The notes: generated by a model from the sequence alone, not told the origin. A stretch of DNA of 64,000 nt from Bog-532 sp963805255 (GCA_963805255.1 CAWDTK010000020.1:186001-250000); one strand, 5' to 3'; shown: positions 33,825 to 43,168, counted from the first letter of the stretch. Made by a program: numbers and translations.

Positions 33825-34811
33825 ATGCAGTGGAGGGATAGTCCGCTCCGGCGGCGGCTGGGCGTGCGGCTGCCTATCATTCAGTCGCCGATGGCTGGTG
33901 GAGCTTCCACGGCCCGTTTGACAGCGGCGGTATCGGAATCCGGCGGTCTGGGCTCAGTGGCGGGCGGCCTGCTGTCGCCGGACGATCTACGCGCAGCGAT
34001 ACGCGACGTACGTGCGCTGACCGATCGCCCATTCGCTGTCAACCTGTTCGCTCCGCTGCCGGAGCCATCGCTCTCCAGGGCAGAGGAATGGGCGAAGCTA
34101 ACCGGAGCGCAGCCTGTGCCGCCGCCGTCGCCACCGCGCTTTGAGGAGCAACTCGCCGTCGTTATCGCCGAGCGGGTCCCGGTGTTCAGCTTCACCTTCG
34201 GTATTCCAGCGCTGCCAGAAATGGATGCCCTGGTCATGGGCACCGCCACCACCGTCGCAGAAGCTTCGGCGCTGGAGCGTGCCGGGGTCGATGCGGTGAT
34301 CGCGCAGGGGTACGAGGCGGGAGGTCATCGCGCGACGTTCCTGGCTCCGGTCGAGAACTCACTGATCGCCACCATGGCCCTGATCCCTCACATCGTGGAT
34401 GCCGTGTCCATTCCGGTAATCGCCGCGGGTGGCATCATGGACGGTCGCGGTGTGGCAGCGGCGTTCGCGTTGGGCGCGCAGGCGGTTGCGATGGGTACGG
34501 CCTTCCTCGGCTGTGCCGAGGCTGGCATTAGCCAGGCCTATCGCGCGGCGCTGGGCTCGGATACCACGGTGACCGCGGTGATGACCGGGCGCCATGGCCG
34601 CGTTGTCCGTACCCCGCTCATTGACCGGCTTGAGGCCTCCGGCCTCCGGCCACCGGATTTTCCGTTGCCGTTGTTGCTGGCACCCGAAAACCCGATATTC
34701 GCCGGCCAGGCCGGTGGTTTGGTGCGGTTCCTGCCAGCCGGAGAGCTCGTGCGCACGGTCGGCCAGGAGACAGACGACGTGCTCCGTCGGCTCATCGGTG
34801 ATGGCCAGTAA
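33825..34811 (+). CDS. Nitronate monooxygenase family flavoprotein
   Basis: 328 residues from an ATG with an AGGAG ribosome binding site. The FMN-barrel landmarks are IIQSPMAGGASTARL at the start, GLGSVAGG near 45, the GYEAGGHRATF catalytic-His loop near 170 and IPVIAAGGIMDGRGVAAA near 200, followed by GAQAVAMGTAFLGC. It oxidises alkyl nitronates such as propionate 3-nitronate. The segment after SFTFGIP is shorter than usual but no core residue is lost. Confidence 0.88.
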   Translation: MQWRDSPLRRRLGVRLPIIQSPMAGGASTARLTAAVSESGGLGSVAGGLLSPDDLRAAIRDVRALTDRPFAVNLFAPLPEPSLSRAEEWAKLTGAQPVPPPSPPRFEEQLAVVIAERVPVFSFTFGIPALPEMDALVMGTATTVAEASALERAGVDAVIAQGYEAGGHRATFLAPVENSLIATMALIPHIVDAVSIPVIAAGGIMDGRGVAAAFALGAQAVAMGTAFLGCAEAGISQAYRAALGSDTTVTAVMTGRHGRVVRTPLIDRLEASGLRPPDFPLPLLLAPENPIFAGQAGGLVRFLPAGELVRTVGQETDDVLRRLIGDGQ

Positions 34812-35187
34812 GTCGACGTGGCTGTCCGTGCGACGGGCGCACAGGAGCCCGCTAGTTTCCGTTCCGGGAAACAGACATGCCGTCCGCCAGGTAGGGGTCG
34901 TTGCTGGGTGACCACGGTCAGGTGGGCAGCCAGACACGCTACGGCTCATCTCGGGCTCAAAGCAGCGAGCCGCTTCTGCGGCCCGGTCAACACCGCACCG
35001 AGACGGTCCCGCCGACGAGGAGCTACGCGGAGATGACGGCTCGCGGTACGTCGTACGCCGAGCCGACCGTGTTCAAGACGATGCAACGCATGAAGGACAC
35101 GCCCGTCCACCCACCCTGCGAACCCTTGGAGCGGGTAGGGCGGGAAATCGCGCGATGGCGGTACTCAGTGTGGCGGCCTGGTGGCGG
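34812..35187. other. Intergenic region
   Basis: About 375 bases. One plus-strand frame ending at 35191 contains SYAEPTVFKTMQRMKDTPVH, which looks like a winged-helix piece, but its start and remainder are not convincing. Probably a gene scrap or chance frame. Confidence 0.25.
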
Positions 35188-36483
35188 CTAGGCCGGTGCC
35201 GGCTCGAGTTCCCAGGGGCGCGGCCGCGCATCTTTGGCCCAGCTGGCACCGAAGCCGGCGCGCTTGACCGCCGGTAGGGCGCTGCAGAGGCGGAACCATG
35301 CGCGCATGCCGGCCTGGGCGAAAGGGCTGGCGTTGAGGCCGAGCCGCTCGTTGGCCAGCGCGGTGCGGGCCGCGCTGAAGGCGTAGTCGCGCATCTCCGT
35401 CTCGTAATCGCCGATTGCCTGCAGGAGGGGCGTGTCGCCGTGTGCTGCGGCTGCCAGGCTGCGGCTGAGCAGGCTCGCGTCGCGCAAGGCCATGTTGGCG
35501 CCGTTCCCTCCGGCTGGCGGCATGCTGTGGATGGCGTCACCGAGCAGGGTCACCGTGCTGCTGGCCCATTGGGAGGCGGGCGGGGCGGCGGCGAACGGGA
35601 AGGCGCCGAAACTTCCGGGCTCGGCCTCGGCGGCCAGCCGGATCAGGTCCGGGTGCCAGCCAGCCATCATCTTCGCCGCTGCCGCCTGGAGCGCGGGCAC
35701 GTCGAAGGATTCGATGCCCGGCGCGCAGGCGTCCCGGCGGGCGACGAGCGCGCACAGCAGGTAATCCTGCTGCGGCGCGCGGGCCGCGTCGCCCGCCCGC
35801 CCCGGGCGACGGAAGACCGAAGTGAACAGGAAAAACGGAACGGCCGCCATGATCATGTTCATGCCGGTCCGCAGCCGCTGCGGGATCCGCTGCCCGGTGG
35901 CGCCGTCAAGAGGGACCGTCCACCCGACGCCCAGGGCGCCGGTCGGGACCGGCCCGGCGCCTGGCAGGTACTGGCGGCGCACGGCCGAGCCGGCGCCGTC
36001 GGCGCCGACCAGGACGTCACCGGTAGCGGTGGTCCCGTCGGTAAAGCGGGCCGTTACGGCACCGCCGGGCAGCAGGGCGTAACTATCGAGTTTCTGGCCG
36101 AACCTGACCATGTCGTCCAGCCCGCTGAGCAAGACCTCGCGCAGGAACATCCGGTCGGCCGGGTGGGCCTGCTCTGCGGGGTCGGCTGTCTCCGGGTACA
36201 TGACGGCGCCGTCGACGACCACCAGGGTCTGGAGCCGCTCGGTGAGGAACCCGAATCCGCCTTCTGCCTCGCCGGCGCCAGCCAGGAAGGTCTGCCACGC
36301 GCTGGCCGGAAGGCAGGCATGCAGTGCCCGGCTGCCCGCCGGGCTGATGTGGAGCCGGTAGCGGTCCAGTCGCTCGGCCCGGCTCCGGTCACGCTCGTAG
36401 ACGGCAACCTCGATGCCGGCCTTGGTCAGGCCCTGCGCCAGGCACAGGCCCCCGATGCCGCCGCCGGCGACGATAACCCGCAT
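35188..36483 (-). CDS. FAD-dependent aromatic-type monooxygenase
   Basis: 431 residues from the ATG at 36483 with a GGGAGAGG ribosome binding site. It has the FAD dinucleotide motif VIVAGGGIGGLCLAQGL, the DG motif LVGADGAGSAVR near 165 and the GD motif LLGDAIHSMPPAGGNGANM near 315. These mark group A flavin monooxygenases (PheA/TetX/UbiH-like) that hydroxylate aromatic or polyketide substrates with NAD(P)H. A PadR regulator is divergent, with a palindrome between them. Confidence 0.88.
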   Translation of the reverse strand: MRVIVAGGGIGGLCLAQGLTKAGIEVAVYERDRSRAERLDRYRLHISPAGSRALHACLPASAWQTFLAGAGEAEGGFGFLTERLQTLVVVDGAVMYPETADPAEQAHPADRMFLREVLLSGLDDMVRFGQKLDSYALLPGGAVTARFTDGTTATGDVLVGADGAGSAVRRQYLPGAGPVPTGALGVGWTVPLDGATGQRIPQRLRTGMNMIMAAVPFFLFTSVFRRPGRAGDAARAPQQDYLLCALVARRDACAPGIESFDVPALQAAAAKMMAGWHPDLIRLAAEAEPGSFGAFPFAAAPPASQWASSTVTLLGDAIHSMPPAGGNGANMALRDASLLSRSLAAAAHGDTPLLQAIGDYETEMRDYAFSAARTALANERLGLNASPFAQAGMRAWFRLCSALPAVKRAGFGASWAKDARPRPWELEPAPA

Positions 36484-36571
36484 TGTCCTCTCCCTTCGCA
36501 CAGCGATGGCCAGCGTCCGGTCCGGCTCGCTATGGCCGCCGCCAGCCAGGGAATCACCGCCCAGCTCTTAT

Positions 36572-36583
36572 GTCAAATTTGAC
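36572..36583. promoter_or_regulatory. 12 bp perfect palindrome between the monooxygenase and padR genes
   Basis: GTCAAATTTGAC lies midway, about 89 bases from both start codons, with further TTGAC-containing half-sites (TTTTGACC, CTTGACTA) in the next 80 bases. Placement fits a shared operator for the PadR-type repressor. Confidence 0.5.
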
Positions 36584-36671
36584 TATCCGGTTTTGACCAG
36601 CGAGTGATGCCGGGCCCTGCGGGCCGGGCGCCGCGCCGGCAGTTCACCCGTAACCATGCTTGACTACTCGC

Positions 36672-37247
36672 ATGAATACCACCAGGCTGTTCATCCTGGG
36701 CTCGCTCGCCAGGGGCGGAGCCATGTACGGCCACCAGATCCGCAGGGCCGCCCAGCTGGACCGGACCGAACTATGGACCGACATCAAGCAGGGCTCGCTG
36801 TACAGCGCACTGCACCGGATGGCGGCCGAAGGCGTCATCGAGGTGGTACGCACCGAGCACCACGGCAGCATGCCCGCCCGCACCGTCTACACGATCACGC
36901 CGACGGGCCGGGAAGAGCTGGCGGCCCTCCGCGACCAGGCGCTGCGCGAGACCAGGCTCCGGCCCGACCCGGTGGACCTGGCCTTGCAGAACACGCAGGA
37001 CATGTCCCAGGACGAGCTCCACGCGGTCCTTGCGAACCGCCGGGCCGCCATAACCGCGGAACTAGCCTCCTGGCGGCACTTGCGGGAGACGGCAGGGCCG
37101 CACGTGACCGGCGTCGAGGCGCTGGGCTTCTCCCATACGCTGCTGAGGCTGGAGGCGGAACTCGCCTGGCACGAGGAGGGCCTCAAAGCGCTGCCCGTGA
37201 TCTTCGCCGGGAGCAGCGAGCCAGCTGAGGGCATCCGGAGCTGGTGA
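36672..37247 (+). CDS. PadR-family transcriptional regulator
   Basis: 191 residues. The winged helix (LFILGSLARGGAMYGHQIRR, then LWTDIKQGSLYSALHRMAAEG and a TPTGREEL wing) is classic PadR, and the helical C-terminal dimerisation domain follows (about 100-185). A TTG 12 bases upstream is possible. It probably represses the divergent monooxygenase and responds to its substrate. Confidence 0.88.
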   Translation: MNTTRLFILGSLARGGAMYGHQIRRAAQLDRTELWTDIKQGSLYSALHRMAAEGVIEVVRTEHHGSMPARTVYTITPTGREELAALRDQALRETRLRPDPVDLALQNTQDMSQDELHAVLANRRAAITAELASWRHLRETAGPHVTGVEALGFSHTLLRLEAELAWHEEGLKALPVIFAGSSEPAEGIRSW

Positions 37248-37798
37248 CGCTCGATCCGCATGGCGAGGGATCGGCGATCGGCCAGGAGATCCGGACCAGG
37301 TGCCGAGACAGGACGTCGTCGTCGAGTGCTTGCAGGTCTTCTCCGAACACGGTGTGATAACGGGCCAGCCGTTCGCCCGGTGACTCAGTGTGGCCATAGT
37401 GCAGACGTTGGAGTTCTGCCACATGCCGGCTTCGCGCGCCGCGCCGTCGGCGCGGCAGCAATGGCCATCTCGGCGGGAACCGTGCCCTTCCGGGGCCGCA
37501 GGCCTGCGGGGTCCAGAAGCTGGCCGGGTCGCGAGCTAAGAACCGAGGCGTCTTTCAGCCTTGGCAGCTGAGGCCGCGGGCGCCTCGGTCACCGGGTGGG
37601 TCATCGGGTGCAGCCGGGTGGACAGTGACCCCCGGCCGCCACCCCTTCTCCACCCCCCGCCCGCCGGGAATCCACCAGGCCGTCCACCGTGCGGCCGATG
37701 CGGCCGGCAGGAAAGGTGACGCACGATGGTCAGCGAACCGATCCGGACGACAGGAAGGGAGCCGGCCTCGCCGATCTGCCTGCCCGCCCACCGTCGAG
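37248..37798. other. Degenerate region
   Basis: About 550 bases. A minus-strand stretch (about 37252-37440) has protein-like ESPGERLARYHTVFGEDLQA and DDDVLSRHLVRISWP but no start or recognised family, so it may be a gene scrap. The rest is unexplained; it leads into the alcohol dehydrogenase remnant. Confidence 0.3.
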
Positions 37799-38038
37799 CC
37801 GGTGAACAAGACCTACGGCCGGCTCAAGCTGGACGAGCCGGTCACCAGCACCTACAGCCTGGAGCAGGTCAACCGGGGCTAGGAGCGCGCTGAATAAGTC
37901 CCATTTTTCATGATCAATGTCGCAAAGCCGCAGGTCAGCTGCTAGCTCCTTGAGCGCAAACAGGGTTATTCAGTGGCCTCCTAGGAGGATCTCGAGGCCG
38001 GCCAGGACATCCGCGGCGTCGTCGGCCTGTTCCGCTGA
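37799..38038 (+). pseudogene. C-terminal remnant of a zinc alcohol dehydrogenase
   Basis: NKTYGRLKLDEPVTSTYSLE then QVNRG is followed by an in-frame TAG, and after a 95 bp insertion the sequence resumes EDLEAGQDIRGVVGLF and a stop. Together they form the C-terminus of an NDMA-type or class III-like alcohol dehydrogenase. Everything before about 37799 is missing. The intact aldehyde dehydrogenase begins 14 bases after the remnant's stop, consistent with a former two-gene operon. Confidence 0.65.
37886..37980. mobile_element. MITE-like 95 bp insertion
   Basis: Inserted in the alcohol dehydrogenase remnant. It is flanked by the direct repeat CTAGGAG (37879-37885 and 37981-37987) and has inverted CTGAATAA (37890) and TTATTCAG (37966) near its ends. 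It is AT-richer than its surroundings and codes for nothing, consistent with a non-autonomous element mobilised by an unrelated transposase. Confidence 0.55.
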
Positions 38039-38051
38039 ACGGAGATTGCCC

Positions 38052-39509
38052 ATGACCGTCACCACCGCCGGCATCGTTCACACCGGCGTCTTCATCGACA
38101 ACACCTGGACCGATACCGACCGCACATTCACCGACGTGAACCCGGCCACCGAGCAGCCCCTGGCCGACATCGCCGCGGGCAGCGCGCGCGACATCGCCGC
38201 CGCCGTCGCCTCGGCGCGCCGCGCGCTCGAGGGCGCCTGGGGCGCCACGCCCGGTCCTGGACGGGCCGCCGTCCTCAACCGAATCGCCGACCTGATCGAG
38301 CGCGACGCCGAGACCCTCGCCCGCCTCGAGGCGCTCGACATCGGCAAGCCGGTCGGCCAGCCGGCGATGCTCGACGTGCCCAACGCCATCACGACCTTCC
38401 GGCACTTCGCCGGCTGGGCCGACAAGATCACCGGCTCGGTCATCCCCACCGCGGGCTACTTCGGCCGCCCGACGCACTCCTACACCCGGCGTGAACCTGT
38501 CGGCGTCATCGGCGCGATCGTCCCATTTAACACGCCGCTGATGATCGCGGCCTGGAAACTCGGGCCCGCCCTGGCTGCCGGCAACACCGTGGTGGTCAAG
38601 CCGCCGGAGGACGCGCCGCTGTCGATCCTGCATCTGGCCGGCCTGCTCGCCGAGGCAGGGCTGCCCGAGGGCACCGTCAACGTCGTCCCCGGCCTCGGCG
38701 AGATCGCCGGCCAGGCACTGGTCGACCACCCCGGGGTCGATAAGATCAGCTTCACCGGCAGCCCGGAAGCCGGCCGGCAGATCCAGATCAGCGCCGCTCA
38801 GACCTTCAAGCGCGTCACCCTGGAACTCGGCGGCAAGACCCCGCAGATCGTCCTGGCCGACGCCGACCTCGACACCGCGGTCAAAGGCATCTCCCTGGGC
38901 TTGTTCTTCAACCAGGGCGAGGTATGTGCGGCCGGGACGCGCGTGCTCGTCCACCGCTCGCTGTGCGACGGGGTGATCGACGCCCTGGCCGGCGCTGCGG
39001 ACGCCCAGGTGCTCGGAGACCCGTTCGACTCGGCCACGACCATGGGCCCCCTGGTCAACAGCAGCCAGCGGGACCGCGTTCTCGGTTACATAGACAAAGG
39101 CCGTACCGAAGGCGCCAGGCTCGTCGCCGGCGGCAGTCGTCGGGATGGGCCTGGGTACTTCGTCCGGCCCACCATCTTCGCCGACGTCGACAACGATATG
39201 ACGATCGCTCGCGAGGAGATCTTCGGACCGGTCGGATCAATCATTGCCTTCGACGACCCCGAGGAAGCAATCCGCATCGCCAACCACACCCAGTACGGCC
39301 TGGCGGCATCGATCTGGACCAAGGACGTCGCAGCGGCGCACACTATCGCCGCCCGGGTCCGCGCCGGCGCTGTATGGGTGAACGGCTGGGCAGCAATCGA
39401 TCCCGCGCTGCCGTGGGGTGGCATGAAGACCAGCGGCATCGGGCGCGAACTCGGCTGGAGCGGCATAGAGGCCAATACCGAAGAAAAAGCCGTGACAATC
39501 GTCTTGTGA
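38052..39509 (+). CDS. NAD(P)-dependent aldehyde dehydrogenase
   Basis: 485 residues with a GGAG ribosome binding site. It has PFNTPLMIAAWKLGPALAAG near 160, FTGSPEAG near 236, catalytic Glu in VTLELGGKTPQ near 258 and catalytic Cys in NQGEVCAAGTR near 292, plus EEIFGPVGSI near 390. Length and motifs are complete. It oxidises an aldehyde to an acid; the truncated alcohol dehydrogenase just upstream would have supplied the aldehyde. Confidence 0.93.
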   Translation: MTVTTAGIVHTGVFIDNTWTDTDRTFTDVNPATEQPLADIAAGSARDIAAAVASARRALEGAWGATPGPGRAAVLNRIADLIERDAETLARLEALDIGKPVGQPAMLDVPNAITTFRHFAGWADKITGSVIPTAGYFGRPTHSYTRREPVGVIGAIVPFNTPLMIAAWKLGPALAAGNTVVVKPPEDAPLSILHLAGLLAEAGLPEGTVNVVPGLGEIAGQALVDHPGVDKISFTGSPEAGRQIQISAAQTFKRVTLELGGKTPQIVLADADLDTAVKGISLGLFFNQGEVCAAGTRVLVHRSLCDGVIDALAGAADAQVLGDPFDSATTMGPLVNSSQRDRVLGYIDKGRTEGARLVAGGSRRDGPGYFVRPTIFADVDNDMTIAREEIFGPVGSIIAFDDPEEAIRIANHTQYGLAASIWTKDVAAAHTIAARVRAGAVWVNGWAAIDPALPWGGMKTSGIGRELGWSGIEANTEEKAVTIVL

Positions 39510-39818
39510 TGGGCGTTTGGTCGGGAAATGTCTAACCCGGGACAAAGCTATGTAGCGTTCAATCCTGTACCGATCGAGTACGGCCCGGATTGTTTGTTTT
39601 GCGCTGGCAGCTACTTCTGACGCCAATTGCACCAGGTGAGAACTCGCGACGGCCTGCTATCGGGCATCGTCAGACCCGCGCCATCGGGTACGACGTGCTG
39701 CCGGCCTGCGCCCCGGGATGGGCGTCCTGACCAGCCCTTCTCACACCGAGCGGCCATCGGATACGCGTCTCGCACGCGCTGCTGGCCAACCCAGGAACAT
39801 TGAAAGGAACTGAGTGAA
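39510..39818. other. Intergenic region
   Basis: About 310 bases of unusually low GC near 39520-39620. It holds no gene. The promoter of the FAD oxidoreductase is expected here; a weak ribosome binding site (AAGGAAC) precedes that gene. Confidence 0.35.
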
Positions 39819-41207
39819 ATGTCCGTCCACCAAACACAACTCCGCCCGCCGAGCCGGCTGACTTCGGCTCTGGCAGGCAAGGTCGTGATCCCCGGGCACG
39901 CGCGCTTCGACGAAGCGCGACGAGCCTGGAACCTGGCGATCGACCAGCGACCCGCGGCGGTGGTGTTTCCGGAGTCGCCGCAGGATGTCGCAGCAGCTGT
40001 GCTGTTCGCGCGCGAGTCCGGCCTGCGGGTCGCGGCGCAGGGCACGGGCCACAATGCCGGGCCGCTCGGCCCGCTCGAGGACACGATCCTGCTCAAGACC
40101 GAGCGGATGCGCGGCGTGACGATCGATCCCCTCGCGCGGACGGCGCGCGTTGAGTCTGGCGTCCGCTGGCTCGAGGTCGTCGAGGCCGCGGCACGGCACG
40201 GGCTGGCTGCCCTCGCCGGCTCCTCGCCCGACGTCGGGGTCGTCGGCTACACGCTCGGCGGCGGGATGAGCTTCCTCGGCCGCAAGCACGGCCTGGCCGC
40301 CAGCAACGTGAGCGCGATCGAGCTCGTGACCGCCGACGGCCGGCTGGTGCGCACAGACCGGGAGAACGAGCCAGACCTGTTCTGGGCGCTGCGTGGCGGC
40401 GGCGGCAGCTTCGGCTTGGTGACCGCGATCGAGCTGGAGCTGTTCCCGATCACACGGGCATACGCGGGAATCCTGTGGTACCCGATCGATCGTGGCCCTG
40501 ACGTTCTGCACGCCTGGTGGGAGCTGACCCAAGGCGGCCCTCCAGACGAGCTGACCACCGTCGGCCGGTTCCTGAACCTCCCGCCGATCCCGGAGATCCC
40601 CGAGCCCGTCCGCGGCAAGTCGTTCGCGATCATCGAGGCCTACCACCTCGGCGACCCGGCTCACGCCGACGACCTGCTCGCGCCGCTGCGCGCGCTCGGA
40701 CCGATCAACGATACGGTCGCCCCGGTCCAGATGCCGGCGCTCAGCCACATGCACATGGACCCCGAGCAGCCAGTGCCGGTCGCCGGCGACGGGCTCATGG
40801 TCGGCCATCTCCCGGCGGACGCGCTCGACACGTTCGTGGCGGTGGCCGGCGCGGGCGCGCGGTTCCCGCTGCTGTCCATCGAACTGCGCCACCTCGGTGG
40901 CGAGTTCCGCCGGCCGCGGCCCCAGCACGGTGCGCTCGCCTCGATCGACGCGGACTACGCCATGTTCGCCACCGCCATGCTGGCCGCCCCGGAACTCGAA
41001 GCGCCCGTGCGCACACAGGTACAAGCCGTCAAGGACGCGCTCGCGCCCTGGGCCGCCAGGCACATGTACCTGAACTTCGCCGAGACGCGGCGAGACACGG
41101 CGAGGTTCTGGACCGAGCAGGCCTACCACCGCCTGCGCCGCATCAAGACCGCCATCGACCCCAACGACGTCATCCGCTCAAACCACCCCATCCCGCCCGC
41201 CAGCTGA
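39819..41207 (+). CDS. FAD-linked oxidoreductase (BBE-like)
   Basis: 462 residues. The PCMH-type FAD domain shows VVFPESPQDVAAAVLFA, AAQGTGHNAGPLG (the His of the usual 8-alpha-histidyl FAD bond, near 72) and GYTLGGGMSFLGRKHGLA near 147. The C-terminal berberine-bridge part ends MYLNFAETRRD near 425 and DPNDVIRSNHPI. Such enzymes oxidise sugars, alcohols or natural products. A degraded relative follows directly. Confidence 0.9.
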   Translation: MSVHQTQLRPPSRLTSALAGKVVIPGHARFDEARRAWNLAIDQRPAAVVFPESPQDVAAAVLFARESGLRVAAQGTGHNAGPLGPLEDTILLKTERMRGVTIDPLARTARVESGVRWLEVVEAAARHGLAALAGSSPDVGVVGYTLGGGMSFLGRKHGLAASNVSAIELVTADGRLVRTDRENEPDLFWALRGGGGSFGLVTAIELELFPITRAYAGILWYPIDRGPDVLHAWWELTQGGPPDELTTVGRFLNLPPIPEIPEPVRGKSFAIIEAYHLGDPAHADDLLAPLRALGPINDTVAPVQMPALSHMHMDPEQPVPVAGDGLMVGHLPADALDTFVAVAGAGARFPLLSIELRHLGGEFRRPRPQHGALASIDADYAMFATAMLAAPELEAPVRTQVQAVKDALAPWAARHMYLNFAETRRDTARFWTEQAYHRLRRIKTAIDPNDVIRSNHPIPPAS

Positions 41208-41269
41208 CGCCCCACGGCTTCAAGTTCACCGAGGAGCAGCACACGTCATGAGACCAGGGCTGGTGATCG

Positions 41270-41487
41270 GAGCAAGGCGCGTCGTCGGTGCGCTCGCCCG
41301 CCGCGCCCCCGACGGCGGAGCCAGCCCAGCATCGAGGCGAATTACCTGATGTTCGCCGGCCGGGGCCGCACGCCCACGCCCAAACTGGCCGCAGCGGTGC
41401 GCAGGCACGCGCAGGCCGTCAAGGACGCGGTCGCCGCCTGGCGCTGCCAGCTACAACTACTACAATTTCGCCGAAACCCCAGCTGCG
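41270..41487 (+). pseudogene. C-terminal remnant of a second FAD oxidoreductase
   Basis: EANYLMFAGRGRTPTPKLAA, then VRRHAQAVKDAVAAW and, in another frame, SYNYYNFAETPAA correspond to the intact neighbour's end (DYAMFATAML..., VKDALAPWAA, MYLNFAETRRD). At least two frameshifts separate the pieces, and the N-terminal 350 residues are absent. Confidence 0.6.
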
Positions 41488-41564
41488 GCGAGCTGCTGGG
41501 CGGGACGCTCCGGGTCGGCCCGGGCCAGGACGGCTGGGTCGTTGAGTTGAAGGTGCCGGGATGA
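41488..41564 (+). pseudogene. Sensor histidine kinase, C-terminal fragment
   Basis: ELLGGTLRVGPGQDGWVVEL then KVPG and stop is the standard end of a NarL-type kinase ATPase domain (after the G2 box). It overlaps the response-regulator start in an ATGA, the normal kinase-regulator arrangement. The kinase middle is found inverted at 42500-42930. Confidence 0.6.
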
Positions 41565-42247
41565 GCGAGGAAGGCGCCACGGTGCGCGTGGTGGTGGCCG
41601 ACGACCAGCGAGTGGTGCGCGAGGGCCTGGTGACCGTGCTCGGGGTGCTGCCCGGCGTCGAGGTCGTCGGCGCCGCCGCCGACGGCGAGCAGGCCGTGGC
41701 CCTGGTGAACCGCCACCGGCCCCAGGTCGTGCTGATGGACCTGCGCATGCCCCGCCTGGACGGGATCGAGGCCACCCGCCGCATCCTGGCGGCCCACCCC
41801 GTCACTGCCGTCGTGGTGCTCACCACCTACGCCGACGACGACTCGATCCTGGCTGCCCTGCGGGCCGGCGCGCGCGGCTACCTCACCAAGGACGCCGGCC
41901 GGCAGGAGATCGCCCGGGCCCTGCACGCCGCCGCCGCCGGCCAGGCCATCCTCGACCCCGCCGTGCACGCCCGTCTCGTCGCCGCGGCCGGCCCCGCCCC
42001 CAGCGGCTCCATCCCCTCCCGGCCCCTGCCGGACGGGCTGAGCCCCCGGGAGGCCGAGGTCCTGTCCCTCATCGCGACCGGGCGCACCAACACCCAGATC
42101 GCGGACGCCCTTGTCGTGAGTACCTCGACGGTGAAGACCCACATCAACAACATCTTCGCCAAGACCGGCGTCAGAGACCGGGCGCAGGCCGTCCAGTACG
42201 CGTACCGCCACCACCTCGCCGACCCGGGCGCAGCGAACCATCCATAA
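41561..42247 (+). CDS. NarL/LuxR-family response regulator
   Basis: 228 residues. The receiver domain has VVVADDQRVVREGLVTVL, the phospho-acceptor Asp in VVLMDLRMPRLDG near 58 and Lys in GYLTKDAG near 108. A LuxR helix-turn-helix follows (LSPREAEVLSLIATGRTNTQ, then STSTVKTHINNIFAKTGVR). The gene appears intact, but its cognate kinase is broken, so phosphorylation would need another donor. Confidence 0.92.
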   Translation: MSEEGATVRVVVADDQRVVREGLVTVLGVLPGVEVVGAAADGEQAVALVNRHRPQVVLMDLRMPRLDGIEATRRILAAHPVTAVVVLTTYADDDSILAALRAGARGYLTKDAGRQEIARALHAAAAGQAILDPAVHARLVAAAGPAPSGSIPSRPLPDGLSPREAEVLSLIATGRTNTQIADALVVSTSTVKTHINNIFAKTGVRDRAQAVQYAYRHHLADPGAANHP

Positions 42248-42325
42248 CCCTGGTTCATCCCGCCGCGAGCGGCTTGGAAGCCTGCAAAGCCGGGGACCTC
42301 GGCATCGCCCAGTCGTGTCCCCGCG

Positions 42326-42417
42326 AACTCGGTGATGCAGGCCGACATCGATGACGGCATTCGCCGCGGGCTCTCCACCGAGGAACGCGCCGAGCTGGGG
42401 AGCTGTGCACCGCCAAT
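42326..42417 (+). pseudogene. Transposase orfA scrap
   Basis: The frame QADIDDGIRRGLSTEERAEL resembles the QxxIDxGxRPGLTTEERxEL hinge of IS3-type orfA proteins and ends at a stop soon after. Flanking orfA and orfB sequence is missing. It sits at the right edge of the putative inverted block. Confidence 0.4.
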
Positions 42418-42499
42418 CAGGAAGTAAAGGGGATGAAGAATGGACATGCACAAACCAGGGCGGACGGGGCCGACCCCAGGTCATCGGCGCGGTGAAGTT

Positions 42500-42930
42500 T
42501 GCCGGGGGCGCCATGCCGCTTGCTGCCACATGAGAGCCTCCTGTGCGACGCGGACCACGGTGTGGGCGGCGTCGGCGCGCAGCGGTTCCGGGGTGCCGGT
42601 GACCTCCAAGCCGGCCGCGTTGCTCTTAGCCATCTGACGCAGGGTCTCCGGTAGCGGCAGCGTGTCCTCGCGCAGGGCGTGCACCGCGCGGCGGGTCTGG
42701 CTGATGCTGTCCACGGCGAGCGCACGGGCACGGCCGACGGCCGCGGCAGCTTCCTCCTCGCGACCGCTTTCGCGTAGCGCGTCGGCCGCGTCCAGTTGCA
42801 GCACGACGCCGGACAGCGAGTAGCCCAGGATGTCGTGGATCTCGCGGGCAATGCGCCCGCGCTCCTCCAGGGCGGCCTCGCGGGCCTCCGGCTGTCCCGC
42901 GCGCTGGGCTTGCTCGGCCTTGCGGCGGGC
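42500..42930 (-). pseudogene. Sensor histidine kinase, middle fragment in inverse orientation
   Basis: Read on the minus strand: EIHDILGYSLSGVVLQLDAA carries the phospho-acceptor His; then follow SISQTRRAVHALREDTLPLP and HTVVRVAQEAL up to the N-box, where similarity stops abruptly near 42520. N-terminal sensor and C-terminal ATPase parts are absent here; the latter end appears at 41488 on the other strand. Confidence 0.65.
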
Positions 42931-42959
42931 GTGCAGCAGCGCACCGCGTCGAACTCGGT

Positions 42960-43168
42960 CTGGTGGGTCAACTCGGTCTGGTAGTAGGCGCCGGCCGGCA
43001 CGATCGTGCCGGAGAGCGTCGGGTTGGCCAGCAAGATCTTGTGCGGTCCGGGCACCGCCCGCGCAGCTTCAGGGTGTAGTCGGAGGCCTGCTTCATCTCC
43101 TCGGGCATCTCGCTCACGGGCGTCTCGGCGAAACGCCTGAAGGTCCCGAAATCGGTGTTGTCGCTCAT
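42960..43168 (-). pseudogene. Carboxymuconolactone-decarboxylase-like N-terminal remnant
   Basis: ATG with a GGAAGG ribosome binding site begins MSDNTDFGTFRRFAETPVSE; after DYTLKLRG the frame slips and VPGPHKILLANPTLSGTIVP follows. These match CMD-family (alkylhydroperoxidase-like) proteins. The sequence ends in a short duplication (ACTCGGTCTGGT motifs) where the kinase fragment begins. Confidence 0.55.
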
